NCBI RefSeq assembly: GCF_032118995.1
Contig: NC_092667.1
Span: 4,332,931 to 4,396,930 of the forward strand
Reading direction: 5' to 3'
DNA: 64,000 nt
Source: Asterias amurensis
Taxonomy: Eukaryota > Echinodermata > Asteroidea > Forcipulatida > Asteriidae
Shown: piece after piece, positions 24,601 through 37,000 of the stretch
Layout of the letters: the number at the start of each line of letters is the position of its first letter
How positions within the stretch are numbered: position 1 is the first letter of the stretch
The notes under the pieces: model-generated
Databases searched by the model: none
The model's input: the letters and a program-made list of their open reading frames with translations, nothing else
Told to the model about the DNA's origin: nothing
Position numbers and translations under genes: made by a program

Positions 24601-27600
24601 TCATTCTGGCTCTTTTGCTTCATACACTGGTTGGCCACACACAAAGGTCTTAAGGAGGTTGAGATTGTCATCAAAGAGCACCAGATCGGCTCGATTCCCA
24701 ACTTTCACACCACCAATTCCTTTCAGGTTCGCAATTCTGAAAAATCAAGAAAACTGTTCAATTTATTGTTAGTCTTCATGCAGGCCTAAAAATAACCAAC
24801 AGCATCAACAAAAATCTTGTGGTGCCCTGTGCTTTTGCTGGGGTGCCCTTTGCAAAGTTCCAATACAAATTGACCTTTTCCTTCCTCATTTAAGAGTAGA
24901 TTCCTTTGCCCCTTAAAGAGCGATATTCAAGGCCTTTTTATGTTTACCTGTTTAGTGATTGTGGCAAATCTCACTGGACCAAGTCTGACTGGCTGAACCT
25001 ACTCACACTGTACTTTTAATGTTAGTCCTTTTGTGATTTTTTTGGTCCGGGCATAAATCCAAAAAGCTTAGCTTCTTTGGCTATGCCTCCAGTTTTATTA
25101 TTAATATCTCACTGGAAACTCACTGGGTAAATTTGAAAGAATAATTGTTGTGATGATTTTCGTTTACTCCAGGCTTTTGAAGTTGAAACAACTATCTTAA
25201 AACAAACCATTATTATTAGAAGCAAAGAGCAGGGGTAAGAGTCATTGCTGACAAAAAAAGTCTAAAACCAGGGACCAAATCTTAGGAAGAATGCTGAAAT
25301 GATGGCATTTCCACATTTTGGAAACCCCTGGGATTTAGATTTCACAGAGCTTTTAGGAACAGTATCCTCAGTGCTATAGAAGAAGATCAAAGAGCAAGAT
25401 TTTGTTTATATGTGGAAAAAAATAACGGCTGATTTTCTTCACCAGGCCAACTTCAAATAAAAGTCTGAAATTTATCATCCCTGAAAGAGACAAAGAATCT
25501 TACCTTGCAGGGTTTTCAGACACCATAGCTGCTGCTTTCCCAATTCCTATATGGAACGTCTTAATGAGAGACTTGAAGGCATCAAGACATGAACAGCAAC
25601 TTCCTGCAAGAGTTGTCGTTCCATCAATCACAAGACATTTACCATCTGTGGTTACCCTCACTGTAATCAGAATAGAAACAAAGTGTATCAAGCTATTTTT
25701 ATGCTATTTTTATCAATATTGTTTTCTTGTAATGCCACATTATTTAACTTCGTGCTGCCAGTTGGTTTTTTAATAAAAATGAATGAATGAATGAAAAAAA
25801 AAAAAACCTTGATGAGTAAGAATGCCTTAGATCTGAATGTCTTTATCTGAAGACAAAGATGATGATTCGTCGCACCTTCTAGTCTCAGCATCAACTTGAC
25901 CCCAACTTCCTCTCTCTGACAAAATCCACCACCATATTATAGACTCAACACAACATCTAAACTGTTATCAGGGCAGGGGGTGAAACTGATTTCTGATTTG
26001 AGACTGAGGCTAGGCCAGCAGAGACGGGATGAAAGTTTGACTTACTGTTCCTATCACTGTAGGTTATCTTCTTATTTGGTATGGCCTCAGCAGTGCAGTC
26101 TGATACAAATGCGATTTGACTGAAATGCCTTGAGCTGAGTAGATTGGACACAGCAAGTGGATGTCTGAAAAACACATACAACGAATAGAAACAATTATCT
26201 ACATTTCAAAATAGCAACATAGAATTTGCAAAGAAAAGAAAATTGTCTTGAAAACTATTGAAGCTCTTGAATCACCAGACCTAAAGTAGTAAACAAACAC
26301 ACGTCAGGCACTTTATCTGCAATAATCAAAAGTGAAAAAAAAAATTATGAAATTTGACCCCAATTGCAGGCCACTCAAATTAAAATTAAGCTTTCAATGC
26401 AGGATTGGAATCATACTTACACATGGAACATATCTCCAATGATTTCAACAGTTGGTGGTGCTAGTTTCTCATATCCTGGTATTGAGGGAAAACGGTCAGT
26501 CATTCCAAAATTCACTAGACTCGGATTCCTGAAGAAAGGAAGACAAAGTAGTTAATAATCACTGCTGATGCACTTTTCACAGATGAAATAACTTCTATAT
26601 TATATGATTGCCAATGCTAACAGAAAAGACCCGTAAACGCAGTGCCCTCAAAGCTTGCAGGGAACTTGTGTCAGTGACCTGGAGTTTGCCGCTAACCCAA
26701 CCATCTCTGAGAGTCGGGAGCTCACTTGGGAAAAGATGTCTCTCCTTCATGGAGATGCTGTAATGAGACACCAGCTTGGCCAGCGCTGAGGAGATGCATT
26801 CTTGCACGCTGGACTAGGGGTCAATTTCACAAAGATAGTCCTAACTTACAACTTGTCCTCGGAGTCCTAGGAAGCTGTTAGGATGAGTAACTCGTACTAA
26901 CTCGAGATAAGACTAGTCTTAACTCTTTGTGAAATCCACCCCTGGTCATCTAGACCAAGATCACTGAGCAGGCTCAAGATGCCCTATGGCCTCGACTTGA
27001 TTGATTGATGATTGATGATTGCTAATGGACCATTAAATAACCATTTAATAAAACACAAAACCGCTATGAACAAGAAAGGTGTGTTGCCAAACACGAGGCA
27101 TAAACAAAAACTCACCTATGGTGGAAATTGCAGACATTGAAGAGATGTGTGATATGGAATTGGATAGATGGTTTCATTCGTAGTGCTCCAAGAATTTCTT
27201 GCTCTGTTGCAACTCGATCATGACCTAGTGCTGGTACAATTCCTCTGAAATAAAACAGATAATTAACATGTAAAAGTTTTTTACTTTAGTTAATGTCTAA
27301 ATTTAAACCTGACTGACTAGTCATTTTGGCTGGTGTGTGACCCTAAATCTTCAAATACCCTCTTCTGCTATTTCACTCCATACCAAACTCTTTGGACTTT
27401 TGTTAATCCTGGCCAGTTTGAAATGGGTTATCTCTCCCTAATTCCCTGCTGTTCCCTCTACCGCTCTATTTTCTGTCCTTACCCAATCTACCCTCATCTC
27501 TCATCTGTTCATCTTTGTACTTTGTGAAATGGACGAATAAATAATAAATAATAATAATAATAACAACATTGGATTGCCTGACCCTGTGGTGAACAATTGC

Positions 27601-30600
27601 ATTATGTCCCTACTGACCTTAGTCCTGAATCCTTCACTTTGGCAATTGGATAATTATCAGTTTCTTTTTTTTTTAAGTTTTAAAATCTTACCTTTCTAAG
27701 AGTAGTTCAATCCTCTCATAGTTTGATTTGGCCTCGACGTGGGGACTTATTGTCATGATTCGACAGCTTGGCATCGCATCAAGAATCTCTTTGAATTCTG
27801 GCATTGACATTTCATTATCTCCCACAGGCAGGCCACCAAAATCATTCACTATTGGTCCCTAGGGAAAGAAAGTTCAGGAACAAACACACAAAGGTATTAA
27901 GATTGCAAACCAATCCTCTCTACGATAGCATTTCACATTTTTTTCTATAGCTCTTTTGAATACACCACCATAGCTGAGGTCGGCCAATGGAAACACAGAT
28001 GCATAAACTTTCAACCAATGAGGTGTTTTCATTTGCCCTCTGTGAGGGCGCTGTTTGATCTTGTGATTTCATACCCAAAGAGTTCACTGGTTTACAATTC
28101 AACTTATAGTTTCCTATATATGTTCCTTTATAGTTTCCTGATGATGACATTTGGGAAAACAGATTAAAGTAGGAAGAATATCATGCCTGACAACATTAGC
28201 TATTGACATTATCACGCTTATGAGTTCTTTAACTTAATTTATTGCCTGAACAGTATACAAGCAGGCCTGTTTGCTTCGTTTTTGAAAGGGCAAGGGCACC
28301 AAGACATTTTCTCCTTGGTAAAGGGCACCAAATGAGGAAATTGTAAATTTTTACTGGAGCATTTCACGGACACCTAGGCAATGGCCAGGGGGCATGGAGG
28401 CAATCACCTTTGTTGCCTCCGTGAAGTATCAGGCTTGTACAAGTATATGTTTCAAGCTATTCCATTTGACAAATAAAAAAAAACGAAACTTTTCAACAAG
28501 ACTTACCTCAGCATGGATGCCCTCACATGTTGACCCCTGACCTGTCTTTCCAACAACTCCTTCAAGTATTTTGAGTGTATTGAATACTGTATGTAATTGC
28601 AGATCTTTAGGGAATACCATGGATGCTAGAAATGATGTCACTCCATACTTTGGCAGACGCTGCTGGGTGTAAGCTGTGGATGAAATAACCAAAATCACCA
28701 ATAAATTATGTCTAGCTGAAAGACAAGCCTAAAGGTTTTTGAATTGTTCATAAAATTGTAATTCTTGTGAAAGATCTATAGTTAAGCTGTTAAACAGAAA
28801 ACTGTTTGACAAATTGATTTGCTAAGCAAATGAGTGGAGCACCAGCAACAAAAATGCAAACTTAATGTAATTTGGGCTGGTAATCTGTTCTGTACTATTC
28901 TGTGCTTAGCACATTTTTGTGCTTACAGGTTTTATGAAAGTAGGCCCTGGTCTCAAGTTCTGTAATAGTTTAAACACAAGGTCTTGGTAATCGCCTTTAA
29001 AAAACAGTGACAGTTTTTTGGGGGAAAAAGAAGTTCTAATAAATTTCTTCTAAAAAACCCAAGACATAAGCCAGATTAAAATTATAAAACAAATTTGAAT
29101 GGATCGGGTCTGAAGAAACTGTTAACTAACATTGATAGAATAAAGTGTATATTTTTGTTTAGTACCTGGATTGCTCCAAAATTGGACCAAGTCATCTGCT
29201 CCACCTGGGAAAATGGGAAGAGGCAAAATAAGAAAGAACATTTGAAGATAAGCCAACTTTACCCAACAATTCATTAGAGCCCCATCAACATGGATACCCT
29301 CACAAAAGAATCACATTTTAAAGGTGATTTAGTACATAATCTTTTAAAAGAAGCTAAAAAATGAATTGGATTTTGGATGATGAGCGATTTTCTTTCGCCA
29401 ACTCGACAAATTTCTTATTTACAATTTGGTTTTAATTTCTTATTTCTTACTTATTTACCTTGTCTTGATTTTCAAAGACCAGCAGAACCCTCTGAAATGT
29501 ATACTGCATGAAAACGCCTGGAGTGGCTTACCACTTTAACAACCATTTTCTATACAATCTGATCAACACTACTAGTTATGACTGACATAACCATCCTCAA
29601 AAAAGACTTTCAATACCTTATATTACTCAGAACCCTCAGTTCGAGGAGAATAGGAGAATTTAGAGAAGAACTCTGAGCATGGCATCCATGTTTACTCTAG
29701 CTCAAAATATTAATGACTTACTAAGTCCATGATGGTGTATATCCACAAAGCCTGGTGTGACAATGTCTGCATAGTAATGCGTCCGAGCACTTTTCACTAA
29801 ATCTGCTTCTTGATCAAGAATTGCTGTTGAATGGATGGAAACACATAATGTTTATTACAGAATATTTTGTTGAATTTGGGGGTAATGTGGTTTGTTTGTA
29901 GCTGACCGTAGTGCTGAGGTAGGACCATGCCATGGAGGAAAACATTCTCTGTGGCAGTATGAACCAGGAGTATGTCAATACGTAATCCTATTCATTCCTA
30001 ACCCAATCGAATGACAGGAAGATGGAAAGTTATGATTATTTACAATAATAATAACTTATAATCATAACTTTCCATCTTCCTGTCAGTCGATTGGACGCAA
30101 TACGTTAATGTGATTTTATATAAAAAAGTTTACAAATTGTTAATATTAAAATGTTGAGATGATCAGTGGAACTTGGAAGGTAATTAAATTTTAATGTTAT
30201 CAGTTTTAGTGCTGCTGGTCATATCGATATTGTATCAATTGGATATCAATTCAACAATTGAAGTTGTTGCATGTAAAAATTGTGAACACATGACAAACAT
30301 ATTGATTTAAAAAAAATGAATTATTTAATTCTTTAAAAAAAAACATTCTAAAAATATTATTAATAATTCTGTCTGATGTTAATTAATACATTATAATTAA
30401 AGATCTTTGTGGAATAAAATCAAAAGTGGACTTCAGTTTCGCTACAAAAACAAAGGAAACACACGATGAAGTGTTTTTGTTTTGATTTGTATGCTAATTA
30501 TTAAAATCCCCTAATGAAACATAAAACACGCCTTCCTCAGCAAAGAGGGCGTCCTACTGCCGTGACTATCTGAAGTTAGAAAATCCCACCTGAAATCACT

Positions 30601-30695
30601 CCATCTTCAATGATTAAATGCAGTTTTCCCTCTCGGGTTTCCCCACCAGGAAGAGCTAGCTGCTTACAAGTGATACAAATAAAATCATCGTCCAT
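24601..30695 (-). CDS. NagA-family amidohydrolase (N-acetylglucosamine-6-phosphate deacetylase-like), complete, 409 aa
   Basis: Exons in transcript order: 30695-30590, 29823-29722, 29204-29166 (only 39 bp), 28673-28507, 27858-27692, 27244-27116, 26528-26421, 26164-26046, 25660-25504, 24736-24601 (TGA 24603-24601). The sum is 1230 bp and all phases agree. The length equals the usual 400-410 residues of NagA/AMDHD2. Motifs: TPGFVDIHHHG (58-68) at the first strand, the metal-ligand glutamate in GIHAEGP (E138), metal histidines in ALGHD (H202) and ITHLFN (H227), GDMFHVHP (268-275), the catalytic aspartate in FVSDCTAEA (D295), TTTLAGS, and the closing GNRADLVLFDD. The expected reaction is deacetylation of N-acetylglucosamine 6-phosphate in amino-sugar catabolism. 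Oddities: HxH (H65, H67) where the vertebrate enzyme has QxN, and the usual GAHxP substrate segment after EGP is replaced by NDFGGLP. It may be a divergent paralogue with another substrate. Confidence 0.88.
26816..26943. mobile_element. Fold-back element family D
   Basis: Ends AGGGGTCAATTTCACAAAG and CTTTGTGAAATCCACCCCT. Located in the intron between exons 6 and 7 of the NagA-like gene. Confidence 0.65.
28263..28440. repeat. Family K repeat fragment
   Basis: Shares GGGCAAGGGCACCAAGAC and the paired words TGGAGGCAATCACC and GTTGCCTCCGTG with other family K copies. Lies in an intron of the NagA-like gene. Confidence 0.4.
30003..30094. repeat. Near-perfect 37-bp-arm hairpin in intron 1 of the NagA-like gene
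   Basis: Arms 30003-30039 and 30058-30094 differ at a single position and enclose an 18-nt AT-rich loop. The arm starts CCAATCGAATGACAGGAAG. It lies on the transcribed strand of the first intron (29824-30589). Confidence 0.8.
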
Positions 30696-31002
30696 TTTGT
30701 CACAAAAAACAACTAGTTTTCGATTCGTAACACGTAACACACACAAAAGTAAAACAAGAATAGGGTCGAGCAGTCACCAAATATAACCTTTGACCTTCAG
30801 TTTTCGGATGCGTATTACTGTTGAATGTCACCATCCCTATCACGCGCATCCCTATATCTATATCTAGCTACTCATCTCACATGAATTCCTATCCGATCAG
30901 TACTAAGTAGATTACTTGGAATGGAAAACGTCGTGTGACCTGCGAAAGGTTTAATTTTCATCGATAATTCTGCAGATTGGGGGTCTGTTTATCTCCCTAA
31001 AG
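30696..31002. promoter_or_regulatory. Putative bidirectional promoter between the NagA-like gene and FAM91A1
   Basis: The two initiator ATGs point away from each other and are only 307 bp apart, so both 5' UTRs and core promoters must lie in this gap unless undetected 5' non-coding exons exist. No clear TATA box is placed at a convincing distance from either ATG. The gap is free of the dispersed inverted-repeat elements that fill most other non-coding DNA here. This is inference from spacing; the actual start sites cannot be read from the sequence. Confidence 0.55.
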
Positions 31003-34000
31003 ATGAACGCGGAGGTAGAATTTCATATCAGAAACAATTATCCGTGGGCGAAATTGCCAGCAAATATCAAACAGGTAGGCCCTAACATATTTTGATTCTT
31101 GTTTCCTTATGAAAACTGTGATTGTGACTTCGGTCACTTGCATGATGACTTGCTAACTAGTTTTAAAAAAAGTTTCTTGCTTTTGCATGTCGCCTGTGAT
31201 TTAATTATGTTTCCCTCCTCACCCGATTCTTTGAAAAGGAGAGACATCATCAAACTCACCTATATGAAGCCTTCATAAACTAGACACAAGTTGAAGTTGC
31301 ACAACCTTTGATTTGAATTTTAAAAAAATGGTGAAAGCCAAAAATTACATTTTCAACAGCACTGAGCATCAGCATAGGGGGAGGGGCATGTGAGGGGCTT
31401 TGAAGTTTTATGAATGGGTGTGATGGTAGGGGATTGGTGGGAGCTTGGATGCAGGATTCCTATATAGCTATGTTGTGTATTGTAATCATTTTAAGTAATT
31501 AAAGACAGTTCGGAGATGCAGGTGGCCAGCGGGAGGGTGAGAATAGGTGAAGACCACTTGACATCTGTTTTATATAGTGCACACAAAAACGCTTAATCTG
31601 ACTGATTCTGATGGTTTGCGATGGTGTACTTTTGTGAATTTCGAGAATATGTTGCATTTTTCTAAAACAAATATTTTTAATTCCTTTGGTCATTTATAAC
31701 ATATGTTTCCTTGTTGGACAGAGAATGGTTTTTTTATATTATAGATTTATGATTGCAATTAGTCAGTCTACTACTAGGCCAGTCAACACCAATGATGGGC
31801 AATAAAAATCTATGCCTTTTTTCTTTCATTAGCCTTTTATGTCTGAATGTTTTGATGATGAGCAAGTTTTAATTATTGTTTTTTTTCTTTTCTTTATTCA
31901 TCTTTGACAGGTCCTTGGACAATCACAGAAAGAGTATGAGAAACTTGTCGTCAACTTCAGTGTCAAGAACCAGTTGCGATACAAAGGAAATCTTGGTAGG
32001 TTTAATAAAGAACCAGAACAAACCTAAATCTAGAATTTGCTACAAGGTGCAATTAATTATGTTCTTACCAGGGTTCACTAGTCTGTTTTCATTTTCACAG
32101 TCAATAAGCCATGTAATATAATAGTTTCCTTTTTGCCACTTGTAGCTAGCCAGACAAATTCAACATAAATTTTAAGATTGGTACATACTTCACTTGAATT
32201 GCAAAGGCGAAGAGAGTTCCCCTGTATCATCTTGGGAAACAGTTTGTATGTTTGCATCACATAATTCACTTCACATTTTGCTTTTTGTGTGAAGTTTAAA
32301 CTGGGCTTTACTGATCATCAGGTAGATTCTTTTCAATAATGACTTTTGAATTTGTATGTCCTTATCAGTACGCAACGTGCGACGAGATGAGAAAAAATAC
32401 TACGAGGAATTGCTGAAGTACAGCGCAGACCATCTGATCCTGTATCCCTATCATCTGTCTGATATCATGGTGAAGGGGCTACGGAATACTCCCTTCTCGT
32501 ACTACATGAGGATGATGCATGGAATCATGTTGGGAGAGAAGAGTTATGATTCACTGCCAAACTTCACAGCTGCTGATTGTAAGCAAACCTAAACATTGTG
32601 CAATTCTCGTTCATACTGAAACATTAAGGTCTGTGGCTAATAACTTAGAGCCAGAAGTGACTCCGCGGCAGTACAGTTAATTACGATCCTATAAGCTAAA
32701 GTAGTAGTCCAGTCTATTTTCTATACCATCTGCCCTTGTAATAGTTAAAAAGCAGGACAGAACTGAGAAGTCTCCCGAACCTCTGATTATCTACTCCGCT
32801 GCAGTAGAATAAAGCAAGACAGTTCTCTAAGAACAAACTCTACCTGGCAAGTAGATACACACAAGGTGTTATCGCAAACCAAATATACATTGATACCTCA
32901 CCATGCAATGCCTCAAATTCTTTAAACTTAGAGCTACTTACATGTATGCAGCAAATATTTATTTGGGGTTGAACAAAGGAAACTTGACTAGAGCAGGATT
33001 TGAACCAACGACCTACGGATTAAGGTGTCGGTCCTCTACCAAGGTTGGTGGTCTCCCTATTTTGTCAATATGTTTGTTCAGGGGTGCCAGTCAGAAGCAA
33101 TACACCATGTGACTGCTGTGTATCTAGGGATCACACCCAAGTTTCCACAGCGGCATTCTGGTTGATGTTCTTTCTGTTTGTTTACAGGTCTAAGGCTCCT
33201 GGGTATTGGACGAAACCAGTACATTGATATTATGAACCAGTGCAGGTCTTCCAAGGTAAACAACATTTATTTGTTAAAGGAACACGTTGCCTTGGATCGG
33301 ACGAGTTGGTCAAAACAAAAGCATTTGTAACCGTTTTGTATATAATGCATATGGTTGGAAAGATGTTTTAAAAGTAGAATACAATGATCCACACAAGTTT
33401 GCCTCGAAATTGCGTGGTTTTCCTTCTACTGTGAGAACTAACACAGTCGGCCATTTATGGGAGTCAAAATTTTGACCCCCATAAATGGCCGACGTGTTAG
33501 TCGACAAGGTAAAAGGAAAACCACGCAATTTCGAGGCATGTTTGTGTGGATCATTGTATTCTACTTTTACAACATCTTTCTACCCATATGCATTTTATAA
33601 AAAACGGTTACAAACGCTTTTCAAAGACCAACTCGACCGATCCAAGGCAACGTGTTCCTTTAATGAATCCAGAAGTTGAATGCATATTTCCTATTACATT
33701 GCTTTATAATGAAAAGAGAAGGGGGAACATGCATCCTAAAGAGTCCCAGGGAAGTGTTGGAGTCAAGACCCCAAAGTCTGAGACCGAGGCCAAGATCTTA
33801 CAGTCTGTAATCGAGACTGAGACCTCCAACACTTTCCCAGGGCTCAAATATTTGCACAACATACATTGTACGACCAATGTAAGTCAATCTGGGGTAGGGT
33901 CCATCTTGCCTAGGTGTACACATACCATTGTTTATGGTCATATGCTGGAACAGCACTACAAGGTTAGGTTTTAAAATTTGAAGAAATTAACATTCAAAAA

Positions 34001-37000
34001 GCTTAAAAGGCTTGTTAATAAAATATCAAACATTTTAGGGTACTCTACCAAGAAGCAGAATTCATTAAATAGTATACAAGTTGGTCATAATTCAAGTTTT
34101 CAAAATGTTAGCAATTGTACACAAAACTAATTTTGTATGCAAGATCAGACCAGCATATTACAAGTCAACTATTGCTTGCACGCCTGATGGTCATTACTGT
34201 TTGAACACTTTCCGTTTTTGGCTCAGTTGGAGTTGAGATTTCTGGTTAAACATACACTTTGTACATTCTATTTCAACTACAACATTTAGTCTTCATTAGT
34301 ATTTGGAAACATTGTTCTGTAAATCTACCCATTGTTGGTATTTGTTTTGTATACATTAAAGGTGTCTGCACAGTTTTCACTTTTGCTTTCTCAAGATCTG
34401 TCTGAAGTTCTGTCTATTGCACTTTAAGAACTGTTAATCTTTCTGTGCTGCTAGCAAGCCTAAAGCATGTAATCTTAAAGGTCTTTGCAAGCCACTTGTC
34501 ATTAAAATGGTTCTTTTGGTACTATTGCTGGATGATTTCATTCTCTGTACATAAACTGCTGATTTTACTTAACGCTGCTTTTCAGCCTTCTTTAAGTCGA
34601 AGTGGAAGCTTTAATGTAAGTCTAAGCTGTTTTCCTGTGTCGTAGCATGCTGTATCTTGTTAGGAATGAATGCAGATAGTGCATTGGCCTTTATCATATA
34701 TGAAGCCATCTTGTTTACCATCCAGGGCCCAATTTAAAACAGCCTGTATTAAAGCATAAAAATAGTAATTGCTTAGCAGAATCCAAAATACACTAAGTTT
34801 GCATTAATGTGGCTGATGCCGACTAAATGTTTGCCTACAAAGAATTTGTCAAGCAGTATTTTCTGCTTAATAGCTTTATGAAAATGGGCCAAGGCGGGTT
34901 CAGGTACTTTCAAAACCATAGCTTGAAGGCCAGCATCACGGCTCTGTCAGCTGTTTCATCACGGTATAGAGACAAAGGTGGACAGAGCCTATGTAAAGAG
35001 CCACAAGGGGTCTATGGTTTCAAAAAGGCACATTGAAACCAACCTAAGGGCCTCTCTAATCAAATATTGGCTTGGGTACCAGCTCTGGCTTGGGCTCTGT
35101 CATCGATTTTGGAGCAGTGTACATTTTCGCACGGTGCCTCGACATCAACAATAGCCCAGAGCCAGAGCAGAGGTTTGAAAACAGTCTGATACCTTTTCAT
35201 AAAATGACAGATATCAGTGTTATTGTGTAGAGTATACAGGGTACTTGACAAAGATGGCTTCATTAAGATAAGGGTCAAGTTTGTTTGCAATATGTTTATG
35301 TTTTTGGATGATAATTTCTTTAAGTTATTTTATTTTTTCATCTGCACCGTACATACCTTTAAGTAGTAAAGATGTTATTTTACCTAATTTTATTGGATTT
35401 TAGATTAGGCTCAGATTTCAATTGTAAGACACTGAACTACATGTAAAAGCATGTTTGTGTAGTATTCGCAATCTTTATGTTTAGTTTTTAGGACTCAAAT
35501 TTCATTATTTTTTTTAGTGACCTTTTGATTGTAGCATTCAATACAACATCAGAATTTAACACAACCAGAACCCATTTCCTTTTGGAATCAAACATGTAAA
35601 TGATCAATGTTACCCCAGATGCCATGGAGGTATTTGTCCTGTTATGTCTAGCATGTTGTTTATAGGGCAAGACGTCACTTGTGTCTTTGAAGATGGAATG
35701 TGAACAGTAGAAGATATCATAATATTTGAATGCAAACAAAGTTCATATGTCTGTGAGAATGTTGATGATATTGCCTGCGACAGTTTGAGAACAATGTCAA
35801 CATTCAACAATAAATATCACTACTAGGCTTGGAACTCCTGGTCCTAGCCTTACTATTCTTTCAAAATGTTCCCAATTCCCATATAAATTAAAATTTTCTT
35901 TAGGAAAAGGTCTCTTTATCTTTATGTACTGTTGTTGATTTTAACAATGAAACCGATTCAATGTTTAAGTACCCTATGAAGTGCCTCAAAGTGCTTTTAA
36001 AACCAAAACTTAAAAAATGTAACAAATTAAGTTTATTGTACTATCGATTTGATTACATGTAGCCAAATTTTATTTAAAAAAGAGTGTTCCGTGTAAAAAA
36101 TCAACAGTAAAAGGGAACACAATAAATGACATAGTTAAAAAGGGGAGTGGAAGGTTGCCAGAGAATGAACTTTCCTGAAGGTTTAACAACAGTTTAAATA
36201 TATTGGGTCAACTATTAATTATCCATGATTACCTTGTCACAGAAATTCTTCCGTCGTCGACCGATCAAAGATCTTTTGCCAGTCAAGCCAATTGACGCTG
36301 TTATCCTAGAGCCTTGGTGGATAGTTCAGGCTGGATACATCACTGAAGATGATATCAAGGTATTCTTAGCAGTTACTCTTCTGGTTTACTTGTTTGTCTT
36401 GCAAAGCGGCCCTTCCATGACATTCAAGTGTTTTTTATGCATACAGAGTCCTATTTTATAAAGCCTAAAAGCAGGAAATCTTGCTATGCAGAAATTGAGT
36501 ACCAGTCAAAATTCCATAAAGTTAACATTGTTTCAATTGGTGCCCTACTCAATTTTTTCTTTGCAAAGAAATTTGCTAAGCAATATTTTTCTGCTTAACA
36601 GTTTTATGAAATTGGGCCAGGGCTGATCTGTCATAGAAACTTACTCCAAAATATTGGTTGTGCCATGAGGGTATAGTTTGCCTGAATGGGTAGTGCATAT
36701 TTTAGGCTACCTGTGAGCACTTCATGTTATTTGATACCTAAAATGGCAGATGAGTGTGGTGACATTGCAGTGCATCTTTTGTGGTCTGAAATTATCCAAT
36801 CTAAATTAAAATATTCATCTGATAAAATGGATCTCCACTGTATGATTGTTTCTACAGTTGCAAAGGGGAAATGCAATGCTTTACTTAAGACAAACAAGCT
36901 ACGATTCAATTTCAATTCTAAAGCAAACTCAAAGATGATTTTTCTGTGTTTTTGTTTGCATTTAAAGGCAGTGTCTGTGACAGAGAAACTTGCTATCGAT

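Noticed and set aside
33274-33974. ORFs of 62-142 codons overlapping the palindrome and its neighbour
   Set aside because: They read through a fold-back repeat; the same residues recur from both strands and in the second copy at 58153, so they are by-products of the repeat.
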